A DNA stretch of 64,000 bases from Candidatus Enterococcus huntleyi (GCF_009933175.1 NZ_MAEJ01000001.1:1-64000), one strand, 5' to 3'; shown: positions 1-9,203, counted from the first letter of the stretch. Made by a program: numbers and translations. The notes: generated from the sequence alone by a model not told the origin.

Positions 1-61
1 TTTCTGGGAATTGAAAGTTTTTGTCTGTTAAACCAAGTAATTTTTTAGTATGATAGTCCAT
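1..61 (-). CDS. ISL3-family transposase, N-terminal fragment (runs off the window)
   Basis: A minus-strand reading frame begins with ATG at 61-59 and is still open at base 1. It is preceded by a strong AAGGAGG site 9-10 bases upstream. The visible residues begin MDYHTKKLLGLTDKNF. This matches the start I recall for ISL3-group transposases of enterococci (M-D-x-x-T-K-x-L-L-G-L-T-D). Only about 20 residues can be seen, so neither the DDE catalytic core nor intactness can be judged. The match is from memory of the family, not from a search. Confidence 0.6.
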   Translation of the reverse strand, partial: MDYHTKKLLGLTDKNFQFPE

Positions 62-202
62 GAGAGATATCCTCCTTGATGATTGTTTTGTGGTGACTCA
101 ATTCTATCAATTTGGCTATCTCTCTTTCTATTTATTTGCTTACAAAAATAGTGTTGGGAGAAGATTCGAAAATCTTCCACCAACACTAAATATTATAGAA
201 CC
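1..202 (-). mobile_element. End of an ISL3-like insertion sequence
   Basis: Upstream of the transposase start lies non-coding DNA with a strong hairpin at 151-186 (two 7-bp arms, GTGTTGG and GAAGATT, around a 4-base loop). It ends in TATTATAGAACC at about 191-202. Read outward-in this is GGTTCTATAATA, which fits the GGNTCT start of ISL3-type terminal inverted repeats. If 202 is the end, AAAAGAAA at 203-210 would be one copy of the 8-bp target duplication typical of this family. The other end is outside the window, so the boundary is inferred. Confidence 0.5.
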
Positions 203-251
203 AAAAGAAATAGGTGACTTTCACAAGAAAGGTTGCCTATTTCTTTTTTTT
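203..251 (+). terminator. Rho-independent terminator beside the IS end
   Basis: AAAGAAATAGG (204-214) pairs with CCTATTTCTTT (236-246), followed by an unbroken run of T to 251. It stops rightward transcription from the gene left of the IS and insulates the yha operon. The IS end abuts it directly. Confidence 0.7.
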
Positions 252-277
252 GATACGAACAAACTTTCGTTTTTTTA

Positions 278-306
278 GTGACGATTTTTTTGGAAAATGG
301 TATGAT
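278..306 (+). promoter_or_regulatory. Promoter of the yhaO-yhaN-yhaM operon
   Basis: GTGACG (278-283) and TATGAT (301-306) are separated by 17 bases, a sigma-A-like spacing, and lie 34 bases upstream of the yhaO start. The -35 matches TTGACA in 4 of 6 bases. Confidence 0.5.
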
Positions 307-339
307 AAGTAAAAGAAATAGGTAGGGGGATTCCATTTC

Positions 340-1602
340 ATGGTTAAGTTTATTCATGCAGCAGATTTACATTTAGATCGTTCATTTGAAGGGTTAGTCG
401 GAATGAACAGGAACAGTCAAATGGAATTTTTGAAAGTAAATCAAAAAGTTTTAGAAAATCTTGTAGATATAGCAATCACGGAAGAAATTGATTGCCTTAT
501 TTTAGCGGGGGACACTTTCCATCAAAGTCGGCCTTCTTTACGCACACAGAAACATTTTTTTGAACAAATGACACGTTTATCGGAGAAGCAAATTCCGGTT
601 TTCTTAATTTTTGGAAATCATGATTACTATCAAAGTGATCGCTATTGGTTCGAGTTTCCCGAAAATGTTGCCCTTTTTACTTCAGAGACAGTCGAAACTA
701 AGCAATGGGTGACGCGTCATGGAGAATCAATTGCAATTAGTGGCTTTAGCTACACGAATCAGTGGTTGCAAAGGACAAAAGTAGATGAATTTCCGCCACG
801 TTTTCAAGTAGATATTCACCTAGGTATTTATCATGGTGAACTAGGTAAAGCGGGGAATTATGCACCCTTCCAACTGGCCGATATGACCCAGAAAGGCTAT
901 GATTATTGGGCTTTAGGCCATATTCATGTACCAACTGAATTGAGTCTTCAACCACCGATTATTTACCCAGGTACGCCGCAAGGGCATTCACAAAAAGAAG
1001 AGCGAGTAGCAGGGGTTCTTCTAGTGGAGATTCAGCAGGGCGAAGTGATAAAGAAAGCTGTACCGATTGCTGAAGTCGCTTGGATAACCAAAGAAGTGTC
1101 ACTGAAAAATTGCCGAACGAGTCAAGAAGCATTGGCTCAGATGGCACAAACTGATCAGATAGGACATTCTGTGGAGTCAACTGATCAAGGTTTGCAGAGT
1201 AACCAACGAGCATTAATTCAACTGAAGCTTAAGGATTTTGAACAGTTGGGAACGGATTTTCAAACGAGTATTGAAAATCATGAAGTTGTGCAGTATTTAT
1301 TAGATAAAACACAGCAACGAATGAGTGATTCCTATCCAAATGCTTCCCTTGTTTGGTCAATTGAGCTTGTACATCAGTCAGATGAGCGCAAAATAAAGGT
1401 GGAAACATCGAGAGAATTGGCCAATCAGCTTTTCAGTGTGTATCATGATCCGGAGCAATTTCAACAAATTTTATCAGAAATTTATAGTCATCCAATCGCG
1501 CATCGCTTAGTAGCTGAATCAAAAGAATTTCAACAAGAGGTTCTACAAAAGGCTCAGCAGCAGATTGATGCGGACTTTACGATGGGAGGGTCTGAAATAT
1601 GA
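340..1602 (+). CDS. yhaO: YhaO-type DNA repair metallophosphoesterase (SbcD/Mre11-like)
   Basis: A 420-residue calcineurin-like phosphoesterase of the SbcD/Mre11 group. All metal-binding motifs are visible: D9-x-H11, GD at 57-58, GNHD at 92-95, H165 and GHIH at 193-196. The family uses two metal ions for DNA end or hairpin cleavage with an SbcC/Rad50-type ATPase partner, and the next gene encodes one. The start has a GGGGG site upstream. The last codon overlaps the ATG of yhaN by 4 bases, so the genes are translationally coupled. In Bacillus subtilis the homologues form the yhaONM operon. Actual nuclease activity of YhaO is inferred from the family. Confidence 0.88.
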   Translation: MVKFIHAADLHLDRSFEGLVGMNRNSQMEFLKVNQKVLENLVDIAITEEIDCLILAGDTFHQSRPSLRTQKHFFEQMTRLSEKQIPVFLIFGNHDYYQSDRYWFEFPENVALFTSETVETKQWVTRHGESIAISGFSYTNQWLQRTKVDEFPPRFQVDIHLGIYHGELGKAGNYAPFQLADMTQKGYDYWALGHIHVPTELSLQPPIIYPGTPQGHSQKEERVAGVLLVEIQQGEVIKKAVPIAEVAWITKEVSLKNCRTSQEALAQMAQTDQIGHSVESTDQGLQSNQRALIQLKLKDFEQLGTDFQTSIENHEVVQYLLDKTQQRMSDSYPNASLVWSIELVHQSDERKIKVETSRELANQLFSVYHDPEQFQQILSEIYSHPIAHRLVAESKEFQQEVLQKAQQQIDADFTMGGSEI

Positions 1603-4286
1603 GGTTGATAAAGGCAGAAATCACCGCTTTTGGAAAATGGCGCAATCAGGTGTTTGATTTTGAACAGGATAACCAGCTTTTTTATGGACGTAACGAAGCT
1701 GGGAAATCAACGTTGTATCAGTTTATTAGTGCGATGTTGTTTGGTTTTCCAACCAAGAATAAGAAGAAAAAGGATTATACACCGAAGGACGGGGCTGCAT
1801 TTGGTGGCCGCTTATGGCTGACGTTACCGACTTATGGAGAAGTCATGATTGAGCGTTACAGACAACAAAATAAAGGACAGGCAAAAGTGACCATCGGTGA
1901 GCAGGTGGGCGATGAACAACTGCTAAAACAACTGCTCGCTCCATTAACAAAAGAACTGTTCCAACAAGTTTTTACTTTTCAACAGGAACAACTGACGGAA
2001 CTTGAAGCACTAAAGGAAAATGAATTACACGAGTCGCTGATTTCTTTGGGAATTTCTGGGAGTACTCATTTATTTCAAAAAAGGCAGGCTTATCATACAA
2101 AGGCCCAACATTTGTTTAAAAAGAAAGGGCAAAAGTTACCGTTAAATCAGGCTTTATTGCAGTGGCAGGAGTTGCAGCAGCAGATTCAAAAAAAACAAGC
2201 ACAAGAGGCGGAGTTTAGTGAATTGATTCGCCAGCAACAGCAGATGGAAATGACGTATGGACAGACCAGAAAAGAGCTGGCACAAGGCGAGAAAAAACTG
2301 AGTGAACTGCGTCAGCAGCAGCTGAATTTACCACTATATAAAGAGTGGGTTCAGCTGAAGAGTTTGCTGAAAAAACCGACCTTAACGACTGAGCAAAAGC
2401 AACAGTTACAAGAGGTTTATCAACAGCAGCAACAGCTTTCTAGGCAATTGGAAGAGCTGGAGCAGCAGTTAGAGAAGCAGAGTGGCATGGATCAACAGTC
2501 TGCGCGTTACTATTTTTATTTGGAGCACGAAGAACAGATTCAGACGTTAGTGAAGCAGCAGATGGCGACGCAATTAATGGTGGATGAACAAAGTCGCTTA
2601 GCGCAGCAGTATCAGGAATTGACCTTTGAGTTAACGAGGCTTGCGCAACAATGGGACTGGGCTGAAAATCAGCCACCTAGGCCGGTTAATCAAGAGGATT
2701 TTGCGCAATTAGCTGCGCAAATGGATCAACTTGAGGAGGCGCGAGTACAGGGAGCCGTGCGGCGTGAGATGATTCAGGAGCAGCGTAACCAGGTGGAGGA
2801 CGAGGTTAATCAATTCGAAACCAATCATCCGGAGCTGTTTGAACGGGAAAATAAAAAAACGAAGCACTCACCGATTCCTTGGCTGATTGCAGGCATCGGC
2901 TTAGTCGGTGGCATTATGTTGTCTGGCTTATTACGAGTTGTATTTTTACTGCTGATGATTGGCGGTGCAGGGGGCGGTTTATGGACCATTTTTGGCAAAA
3001 AACAAGCCTCCCCTCAGGTAGTAAGAGAACAGTGGCAAGAGAAGTTAAATCAGCTGGATATTTATGAAGAAAAATTGGCGCAAGAGCTGGCCCAAGAGGA
3101 ACGGATTAGAGAGAAATTCCAGCAGCTAACGGATCAGTTGGCGGCTTATGTTGACGCGCATCATCTAGGGCAAATGAAGACAGTACCGCTGATTAAGGAA
3201 AATGCGTATCAGGTTACGCAGTATTTGGCCTGGGTGAAAGAGCAACAAACGGTTCGTGAGCAAAGCTTACAGCAACAAGCTGAGCTAGATAAGTGGACGG
3301 CTGCTTGTCAGTTCTTGCAAGAGTGGTTGCCGTTACAAGATAAGTCGCTGACTGAGAAAATGACGCTGATTCATCAGTTTGCAAAAGAAATGGAGCAACT
3401 AAAATTTGCGCGGAGCTATCAGCAAAATACCTTGTTGAAACAGCAGATGAATCAACTGCGTAAGAAACAAAAAGAAGGGCTTGCTCAACAGGCAGAACTG
3501 TTTAAAGAAACAGCTATTACGTATTTGGCTGAGATTCCGGCGCGATTGCAACAAGAAGAACTGGCGCAGAAAAATCAAAAGCGGTATGAAGAGCTGACAA
3601 AAACCATCGGTCAGCTCTTCAAAAGTGAGCTGACGGAAGCTTCTTTATTGCAGATGATTGAAGAGACAGAAGCTGTGCAGCAGCAATTAAATGACAAGAA
3701 AAATCAACTGTCAGAACTGCGTCAGCGTAATAAGCTGCAAGTTGAAATGCTTCAATCGGATGGTACGCTGGATCAGTTGTACCAAGAGGAAAGCCAGCAA
3801 AAAGCCGTCTTACTGGAGTTAGCGACACAGTGGGGGGCCTTAGAAGTAGCCTCTGAATTTTTAGGAGATTTATCGACAGAGCTATCCGAGCGGCAATTGC
3901 CACAATTACTAAAAAAAGCCGGGGAATATCTAGCCATCTTAACGAATGATCGTTATCGGGAATTAACCTTAGAAGAGGGTGTGCTGGCGATAATGAATCA
4001 GCAACAGGCATTTTCGGTCTATGAACTTTCGACAGGAACAAAAGATCAATTAATGATGGCGATTCGTTTTGCGTATCTTTCATTAGAAGGCGAGCGGATA
4101 TTAGCACCAGTCATGATTGATGATGGTTGGTTACATTATGATCATCAAAGAAAACAGTGCTTAGCCAAACTCTTACAGGAATTTAGTGAAAAATATCAGG
4201 TGATTTGTTTTTCTTCTGACAAAGAAATGGTAAGCTATTACCAAGAGCTGAATCAGCCGGTGATAAGAATAGGAGACGAACGATGA
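1599..4286 (+). CDS. yhaN: YhaN-type ATPase (SbcC/Rad50-like), partner of YhaO
   Basis: An 895-residue SMC/Rad50-like ATPase. The Walker A loop GRNEAGKST lies at residues 30-38. The C-terminal ABC part has the signature region near 811-815 and Walker B ending in IDDGW near 840. Between them are long Gln/Glu-rich coiled coils. Unlike SbcC, a hydrophobic stretch at about 425-467 interrupts the coils and could span the membrane or replace the zinc hook. No CxxC hook motif is seen. It overlaps yhaO and yhaM by 4 bases each, which points to one stoichiometric complex or pathway in DNA end processing. Confidence 0.85.
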   Translation: MRLIKAEITAFGKWRNQVFDFEQDNQLFYGRNEAGKSTLYQFISAMLFGFPTKNKKKKDYTPKDGAAFGGRLWLTLPTYGEVMIERYRQQNKGQAKVTIGEQVGDEQLLKQLLAPLTKELFQQVFTFQQEQLTELEALKENELHESLISLGISGSTHLFQKRQAYHTKAQHLFKKKGQKLPLNQALLQWQELQQQIQKKQAQEAEFSELIRQQQQMEMTYGQTRKELAQGEKKLSELRQQQLNLPLYKEWVQLKSLLKKPTLTTEQKQQLQEVYQQQQQLSRQLEELEQQLEKQSGMDQQSARYYFYLEHEEQIQTLVKQQMATQLMVDEQSRLAQQYQELTFELTRLAQQWDWAENQPPRPVNQEDFAQLAAQMDQLEEARVQGAVRREMIQEQRNQVEDEVNQFETNHPELFERENKKTKHSPIPWLIAGIGLVGGIMLSGLLRVVFLLLMIGGAGGGLWTIFGKKQASPQVVREQWQEKLNQLDIYEEKLAQELAQEERIREKFQQLTDQLAAYVDAHHLGQMKTVPLIKENAYQVTQYLAWVKEQQTVREQSLQQQAELDKWTAACQFLQEWLPLQDKSLTEKMTLIHQFAKEMEQLKFARSYQQNTLLKQQMNQLRKKQKEGLAQQAELFKETAITYLAEIPARLQQEELAQKNQKRYEELTKTIGQLFKSELTEASLLQMIEETEAVQQQLNDKKNQLSELRQRNKLQVEMLQSDGTLDQLYQEESQQKAVLLELATQWGALEVASEFLGDLSTELSERQLPQLLKKAGEYLAILTNDRYRELTLEEGVLAIMNQQQAFSVYELSTGTKDQLMMAIRFAYLSLEGERILAPVMIDDGWLHYDHQRKQCLAKLLQEFSEKYQVICFSSDKEMVSYYQELNQPVIRIGDER

Positions 4287-5227
4287 AAAAAATTCGAGAA
4301 TTATCTGTGGATGATCAATTTGAACTACTTGTATTAATTAAGAACGCGGATGTGCGGTTGGCAAAGAACAATAAAAAGTTTATTGCCTTTACTTTCCAAG
4401 ATACATCGGGGACAATCGATGGGAAATATTGGGGCGCTTCTGAGGAAGATATTGAAGCCTTTAAAGCGGGAAAAGTTGTTTCACTGATGGGTAAAAGAGA
4501 AGTCTATCAAGGCAACCCACAAGTAAAGATTTTGAATTTACGCTTGCCCAACCCGACTGAGTCTGCAGACCCAACTTTGTTTATGGAAAGAGCACCATTG
4601 AAAAAAGAAGAGATGGAAGAAGAAATTAACAAGACGTTATTTGAGATTACGAATGCTCATTGGAATCGAATTGTTCGCTTCTTGTTGAATAAGTATCAAA
4701 AACAATTTTTTGACTATCCAGCGGCTAAGAGAAATCATCATGCGTTTGCCAGTGGTCTAGCGTATCATACGGTTACGATGTTACGTATAGGGAAGTCTTT
4801 GGTCAATGAGTACCCAGAACTGAACCATTCGTTGTTATATGCAGGGATTATTCTGCATGACTTAGGTAAAGTAATCGAGCTGTCAGGTGCGATGTCAACT
4901 GAGTATACACTGGCTGGAAATCTAGTGGGTCATTTAGTGTTAGTGGATGAAGAAATTACCAAAGCTTGCCTCGAGTTAAAGATTGATGAAGCCGCTGAAG
5001 ATGTCGTGGTGTTACGGCATATGGTGCTAGCTCATCATGGTTTGTTGGAGTATGGTTCACCCGTGCGTCCTCGAATTATGGAAGCAGAAGTGCTGCATCA
5101 GATTGATAATATGGATGCCTCTATGCAAATGATGCTGACAGCGATTCGCCAAGCAACACCTGGTGAGTATACAGACCGTATCTTTGGGATGGATAATCGT
5201 AGTTTTTATGTGCCTAAAGAAATTTAA
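4283..5227 (+). CDS. yhaM: 3'-5' exoribonuclease YhaM
   Basis: A 314-residue protein of the YhaM/Cbf1 family: an N-terminal OB-fold nucleic-acid-binding domain (about 15-100) and an HD phosphohydrolase domain with the HD pair at residues 192-193 (LHDLGK). Family members degrade RNA, and Cbf1 also ssDNA, 3' to 5' with Mn2+ or Co2+. Length matches B. subtilis YhaM. Its ATG overlaps the yhaN stop, so it is the last gene of the three-gene operon. A strong terminator follows 35 bases later. Confidence 0.9.
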   Translation: MKKIRELSVDDQFELLVLIKNADVRLAKNNKKFIAFTFQDTSGTIDGKYWGASEEDIEAFKAGKVVSLMGKREVYQGNPQVKILNLRLPNPTESADPTLFMERAPLKKEEMEEEINKTLFEITNAHWNRIVRFLLNKYQKQFFDYPAAKRNHHAFASGLAYHTVTMLRIGKSLVNEYPELNHSLLYAGIILHDLGKVIELSGAMSTEYTLAGNLVGHLVLVDEEITKACLELKIDEAAEDVVVLRHMVLAHHGLLEYGSPVRPRIMEAEVLHQIDNMDASMQMMLTAIRQATPGEYTDRIFGMDNRSFYVPKEI

Positions 5228-5261
5228 TGCAGTAGGATTTTGACTACTACCCTTTTATAAT

Positions 5262-5321
5262 AAGACAAATGCCTCCTTCAATTGACTTAGTTGAGTCGAT
5301 TGAAGGAGGCATTTGTCTTTT
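5262..5321. terminator. Bidirectional terminator between yhaM and the AraC gene
   Basis: AAGACAAATGCCTCCTTCAAT pairs almost perfectly with its complement ending AAGGAGGCATTTGTCTT, with T-rich flanks on both strands. It serves convergent yhaM (+) and the AraC gene (-). Confidence 0.85.
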
Positions 5322-5343
5322 AGTTCATAAGATTTTTTTGCAA

Positions 5344-6570
5344 CTACTTCTTACTTGTAAAGTTGTTGGTTTGGCGATACTTCAATGGGGTCATACCAAC
5401 GATTTGCTTAAATATTTTTTGAAAGTAACTTTGACTGGAGAAAGAGAGTTGTTCTGAAATATCAGAAATTGGGCGATCACTTAAAGCGAGCTGGCGCTGG
5501 GCTTCATTGACACGCTTTTCATTAATGAACTGAGGGAGATTTTTCCCTGTAACTTTTTTGAATTTAGTTGAGAGATATTCTGGTGAGTAACCAATATATT
5601 CAGCAATATCACCCACAGACAACTTTTCTCTAAAATGATCAGAGATATAGTTGATGCATCGATTAATCTCTTCATCCTCGATGGTATCTAATTGATTCTG
5701 CAAAGGTTGGACGGTCTTCACTCGTTGGCAATAATCTTTCACCATGGTACTGGAGAGAACATTTAGTTCTTGAATACTACTACTGGCCTCAATGTTACTG
5801 ATATAAATTCCGCCAAGCCGATAACAAATATCTGAGTCGACACCTCCCGCAATGGCGGCTCTTAAGGCGAGTGAATTTAAAATAATAGCAGCATTTTTTG
5901 AATGGCGTAGCGCATCTGGACCTAAGCGATTAAGTGTGTGTGAAAAGCTGTCTAAAATTTGCTTCAATGCTTCTAAATCACCTTGTCGAATACAATAAGC
6001 AATCTTTTCTTCGTAATTAACTGTGTTTGTATGCTCGTTATTGTACTGATTTTCTTGCTCGAATTCATTGAGCTTACTTTGGATTTGGATAAGTAATGAA
6101 TCATCCTCACTAGGTGAGGTTACAAGGGCTTGAGGTTGCACAATTTTCTGATTAACGAAGCATTCTGCTGCACAAATCGCATGTAAGAAAAATTCTAATG
6201 AGGTGTTTTCAAGCTTCGCCGCAGCGGGCAGAACCTGTTGCTCTAAGAGTTGCGTCGTTGTGTTTATCTTATTCTGCAATTCTTCTAATTCAGTCGGGTT
6301 GAAGATGCCAACTGTTCCGGGACCAATAATAATTTCTAACGCTTCTTCAGAAGAAATATAGCCGTAGAGAAAATAATCCTCCGTAATTAAGAAGTCTAAT
6401 TTACTTTCTTCACTGGCATATTGAAATTTTGGTAGGACTTTGCAAATAGATTCTTGAAAAGCAGAATTACTAAAAATTAGCTGTTTATTCTGAAAAATAC
6501 TATAACCTAATTTTTGGTTTTTCGTTTGTAAATTAAAAAAATGAATGAGTAAGTCTATTTTTTTATCCAT
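5344..6570 (-). CDS. AraC-family regulator of sugar cassette A
   Basis: A 408-residue regulator with a C-terminal AraC/XylS double helix-turn-helix (about 305-405, including GYSPEYLSTKFKKVTGKNL and SFSSQSYFQKIFKQIVGMTP). The N-terminal ~190 residues are an unrecognised ligand or sensor region, followed by a helical linker. The start is MDKKIDLL, because GGGAGGG lies 5 bases upstream. Longer starts have no ribosome site. It is a clear paralogue of the regulator at 14140-15357 in length, layout and the R-A-A-I-x-G-G motif of the linker. It reads away from the GPH transporter, the usual layout for a local activator. Confidence 0.85.
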   Translation of the reverse strand: MDKKIDLLIHFFNLQTKNQKLGYSIFQNKQLIFSNSAFQESICKVLPKFQYASEESKLDFLITEDYFLYGYISSEEALEIIIGPGTVGIFNPTELEELQNKINTTTQLLEQQVLPAAAKLENTSLEFFLHAICAAECFVNQKIVQPQALVTSPSEDDSLLIQIQSKLNEFEQENQYNNEHTNTVNYEEKIAYCIRQGDLEALKQILDSFSHTLNRLGPDALRHSKNAAIILNSLALRAAIAGGVDSDICYRLGGIYISNIEASSSIQELNVLSSTMVKDYCQRVKTVQPLQNQLDTIEDEEINRCINYISDHFREKLSVGDIAEYIGYSPEYLSTKFKKVTGKNLPQFINEKRVNEAQRQLALSDRPISDISEQLSFSSQSYFQKIFKQIVGMTPLKYRQTNNFTSKK

Positions 6571-6892
6571 TTTACCCTCCCTTTTCGTTTGAATATTACA
6601 ATAAATGTTAAAAAATAGCAAGAATGCGTTTTCTGATTATGTTATTCTTTGATTATTGATAGCCATACATAATCATTTCAAAAAGATAAATGCCAGATGA
6701 AAGGGTAGATTCTCTTCTTTTTATCTGAGAGAAGCAGCAAAATCCATTTGAAGTTGGAGGTGAATATGACGGATAGAGAGGATCTAGTTGTTAATTATTT
6801 GAGTATGGGAGGGGAAAGAATTACTAAGTGTGATTCAAGGAAAAGCAATTATTTGTTCGTTCTACAGTAAATGAATCAAGGAGATGGATTTT
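6571..6892. promoter_or_regulatory. Intergenic control region of cassette A
   Basis: This is the 322-base divergent region between the AraC gene and the transporter. ATGTTAAAAAATAGC at 6605-6619 resembles, with one base deleted, the ATGTTAAYAAAATAC repeats in front of the paralogous AraC gene at 15.4 kb, so it may be a binding half-site. An AAGGAG at 6878-6883 places the transporter start. A short open frame with its own ribosome site lies within it (6766-6870). I found no convincing -35/-10 pair. Confidence 0.4.
6766..6870 (+). CDS. Possible 34-residue small or leader protein
   Basis: ATG at 6766 is preceded by TTGGAGGTGAAT, the best ribosome site in this intergenic region. It opens a 34-codon frame ending in TAA at 6868-6870, 22 bases before the transporter start. 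The product begins MTDREDLVVNYLSMGGERIT. I recognise no family. It could be a leader peptide, a remnant of a lost first gene, or chance. The strong ribosome site is the only real support. Confidence 0.35.
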   Translation: MTDREDLVVNYLSMGGERITKCDSRKSNYLFVLQ

Positions 6893-8248
6893 ATGGATAA
6901 TGTACAAGAACCTCAAGTTATAGAAAAGAAGGAAGATAAATTAAGCTTAGGGAAGTTTTTTGTTTGGAAAGGTCGAGACGTTTCGCTTTCAGGTTTACAG
7001 GTAATTGTAACCGGATACTTGTTATTGTTTAGTACAGATGTATTAGGCTTATCGCCAGCTTTTGTCGGCAGTTTATTGATGGTGAGTAAGATTATTAATG
7101 CTTTTACCAATTTATTTGCGGGTTATTTGGTTGATAACACAAATACGCGTTTGGGACGTGGTCGACCGTATGAGTTTGCCGTAATTGGCGCGTGGATTTG
7201 TACGATTCTGTTGTTTAGTTGCCCACCAGGTTGGGGAACAACCGTCAAGGCAGTCTGGATTGTTGTGATGTACTTCTTTATTTTTTCCGTATTTAATTCG
7301 CTATTATTTGCTGCTCAAACACCCTATATGGTTCGAGCGTTTCCTTCAAGATCACAGGTCATTAAAGTCTCATCTTATGGCGGCGTTATTTCAATGTTGG
7401 GTGCGATGATCGTGAGTATTTCATTTCCAATTATGATGGGTAAATTAGCAACTTCAGATGCAGGATGGCGCTCGTTAATCTTAATCTATGCAATCCCGCT
7501 CGCTCTGATTGGAATTATGCGTTTAATTTTTGTGAAAGAAGATCAGTCAATCAATGCGGCTGAGGCTGGGGAAAAATTGAGCGTTAAAGAAATCAAAGAC
7601 ATGTTTTTCAACAATAAATATGTTTGGTTGTATGCAGCGATTGTTGGCTTGTTTAATGTGATTCAAGGAATGAATATCGCAGCCCAATATTTTACTTATG
7701 TTGTAGGAAATATTTCTCTGCAAGGGATTATGGGTATGTTATCGATGGTTATGTTACCGATTATGTTTGTTTTCCCTAAATTAATGAAAAAGATGAGTGT
7801 GGCCAATTTAATTCAGCTCAGTGCGGTTCTTTCTGGTATTGGTTATCTTGTCAATTTCTTTGCAGTAGGAAATATTCCAGCGCTGATTGTCGGGAATGTT
7901 CTTGCCAGCTTAGTCATGTTGCCACTTTCATATCTGGGAAATGTCATTATTATGAACTTAGCAACCTATAATGAGTCATTAGGTATGAAACGAATGGAGG
8001 GAAGTACCAACGTAAGTATTGGTTTTGTAGGAGCTGTGTCAAATGGCTTAGGGACAGGTCTGATTGGTTTGTTGCTAGCTGTTTCCGGTTATGTTGGGAC
8101 AAATGCCGTTCAAACGCCTGGCGCTCTATTAATGATTCGCGGAATTTATGCGCTGATTCCGTTAGCCTGTATGGTAGGGATTTTCTTCTTAGCTTGGCGC
8201 TTTGGTAAATTAGAAAAATTGACTGCTGAATTAGATAAAAACGAATGA
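6893..8248 (+). CDS. GPH-family glycoside:cation symporter (cassette A)
   Basis: A 451-residue integral membrane protein with about 12 hydrophobic segments, of the glycoside-pentoside-hexuronide:cation symporter group (MelB/XynP-like). The family signature after the second segment, LVDNTNTRLGRGRPYEF, is clear. It should import the substrate of the downstream GH78 and GH1 enzymes with Na+ or H+. ATG at 6893 is chosen because AAGGAG sits 9 bases upstream. The in-frame ATG at 6884 would touch the ribosome site. It is the first long gene of the operon running to 12849. Confidence 0.85.
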   Translation: MDNVQEPQVIEKKEDKLSLGKFFVWKGRDVSLSGLQVIVTGYLLLFSTDVLGLSPAFVGSLLMVSKIINAFTNLFAGYLVDNTNTRLGRGRPYEFAVIGAWICTILLFSCPPGWGTTVKAVWIVVMYFFIFSVFNSLLFAAQTPYMVRAFPSRSQVIKVSSYGGVISMLGAMIVSISFPIMMGKLATSDAGWRSLILIYAIPLALIGIMRLIFVKEDQSINAAEAGEKLSVKEIKDMFFNNKYVWLYAAIVGLFNVIQGMNIAAQYFTYVVGNISLQGIMGMLSMVMLPIMFVFPKLMKKMSVANLIQLSAVLSGIGYLVNFFAVGNIPALIVGNVLASLVMLPLSYLGNVIIMNLATYNESLGMKRMEGSTNVSIGFVGAVSNGLGTGLIGLLLAVSGYVGTNAVQTPGALLMIRGIYALIPLACMVGIFFLAWRFGKLEKLTAELDKNE

Positions 8249-8342
8249 TCGAAAAGAGTTTGATGTATTTGAAAGAGACTAGTTGACTGTATGAATTAGT
8301 TAACAAAAATTGCAAGCGAATCAATAGAGAGTGGTGAAGGTA

Positions 8343-9188
8343 ATGGTAGATAAAGGAATTCAACAACTGCAGCTACGTCAAGAATTTACTTCAGAAAGTC
8401 GTGCCTTAAGTGCGCTACAAGCTGTGAAAGAAGCAGGCTATGACGGCATCGAATTAAATGGCTTCATGATGCAAAAAATGTCGTTAGGTGTACGAGCATT
8501 GTTACGAGCATCGGGTATGCCAGTTGGTAAAACGGGGAGTTTAAATTGGCCGTATTTACTGAAAGAAAGTCAGTTGAAAGTTATTAGTATCCATCAATAT
8601 TTGAATGGATTAGAGACAGAGCCACAGAAATATATCGAAGAAGCACGAAACTTCCAAACAAACAAAATTGTTCTGACAGGCATGCGTCGCTTTGACTATA
8701 GTGATGAGGCGGAAGTTATAAAGTTGTGCGAACGATTAAATAAGATAGGAGCTACACTTGCTCAAGCGGACATACAGTTTCTCTATCATAATCACAACTG
8801 CGAATTTGTCAAACTGTCTAATAATAGGACAGCTTTTGATGTAATTATAGAAAATACGGATCCTGAGTTTGTTCAATTTGAGTTTGATTCTTTTTGGGCA
8901 GCTGAAACAGGCTGTGATGTGGAAGCTTTGATGCAAAAAATGGGCACACGTCTTAAGCTGTATCATATCTGTGATCGAGGAGTTCCAGCCAAAGAAGCGA
9001 CCTCATCCATTGTGAAATCTGACAGTACAGAATTAGGGTATGGCAACATGAATCTTGAAAAATATGTAAATCTAGTCAATAACCATGTGGATGCGATTGT
9101 CGTGGAGACACTTAAAAACTGGGTAGATAATAGTGGGCTGAAGTCGATGCAGAAAAGTGCCGATTTTATGAATAAATTTGTCAAATAA
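8343..9188 (+). CDS. Sugar phosphate isomerase/epimerase-like TIM-barrel protein
   Basis: A 281-residue protein of the xylose-isomerase-like TIM-barrel family (AP endonuclease 2 fold). Visible marks are the early AGYDGIELNG, central YHNHNCEF with likely metal-binding His, and EFDSFW followed by CDRG. Family members isomerise, epimerise or oxidise sugars and inositols, or process 3-keto glycosides, so the exact reaction is open. ATG at 8343 is preferred, with GGTGA about 6 bases upstream. An in-frame GTG at 8331 is possible. It lies between the transporter and the rhamnosidase in the same operon. Confidence 0.75.
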   Translation: MVDKGIQQLQLRQEFTSESRALSALQAVKEAGYDGIELNGFMMQKMSLGVRALLRASGMPVGKTGSLNWPYLLKESQLKVISIHQYLNGLETEPQKYIEEARNFQTNKIVLTGMRRFDYSDEAEVIKLCERLNKIGATLAQADIQFLYHNHNCEFVKLSNNRTAFDVIIENTDPEFVQFEFDSFWAAETGCDVEALMQKMGTRLKLYHICDRGVPAKEATSSIVKSDSTELGYGNMNLEKYVNLVNNHVDAIVVETLKNWVDNSGLKSMQKSADFMNKFVK

Positions 9189-9203
9189 AAGCGAAGGGAA
9201 TGA

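Noticed and set aside
60-278. 72-codon open frame on the plus strand
   Set aside because: It runs antisense to the transposase upstream region, crosses the IS end and the terminator, and has no ribosome site.
3619-4107. 162-codon minus-strand open frame inside yhaN
   Set aside because: It is an antisense frame of a conserved coding region, with no ribosome site.
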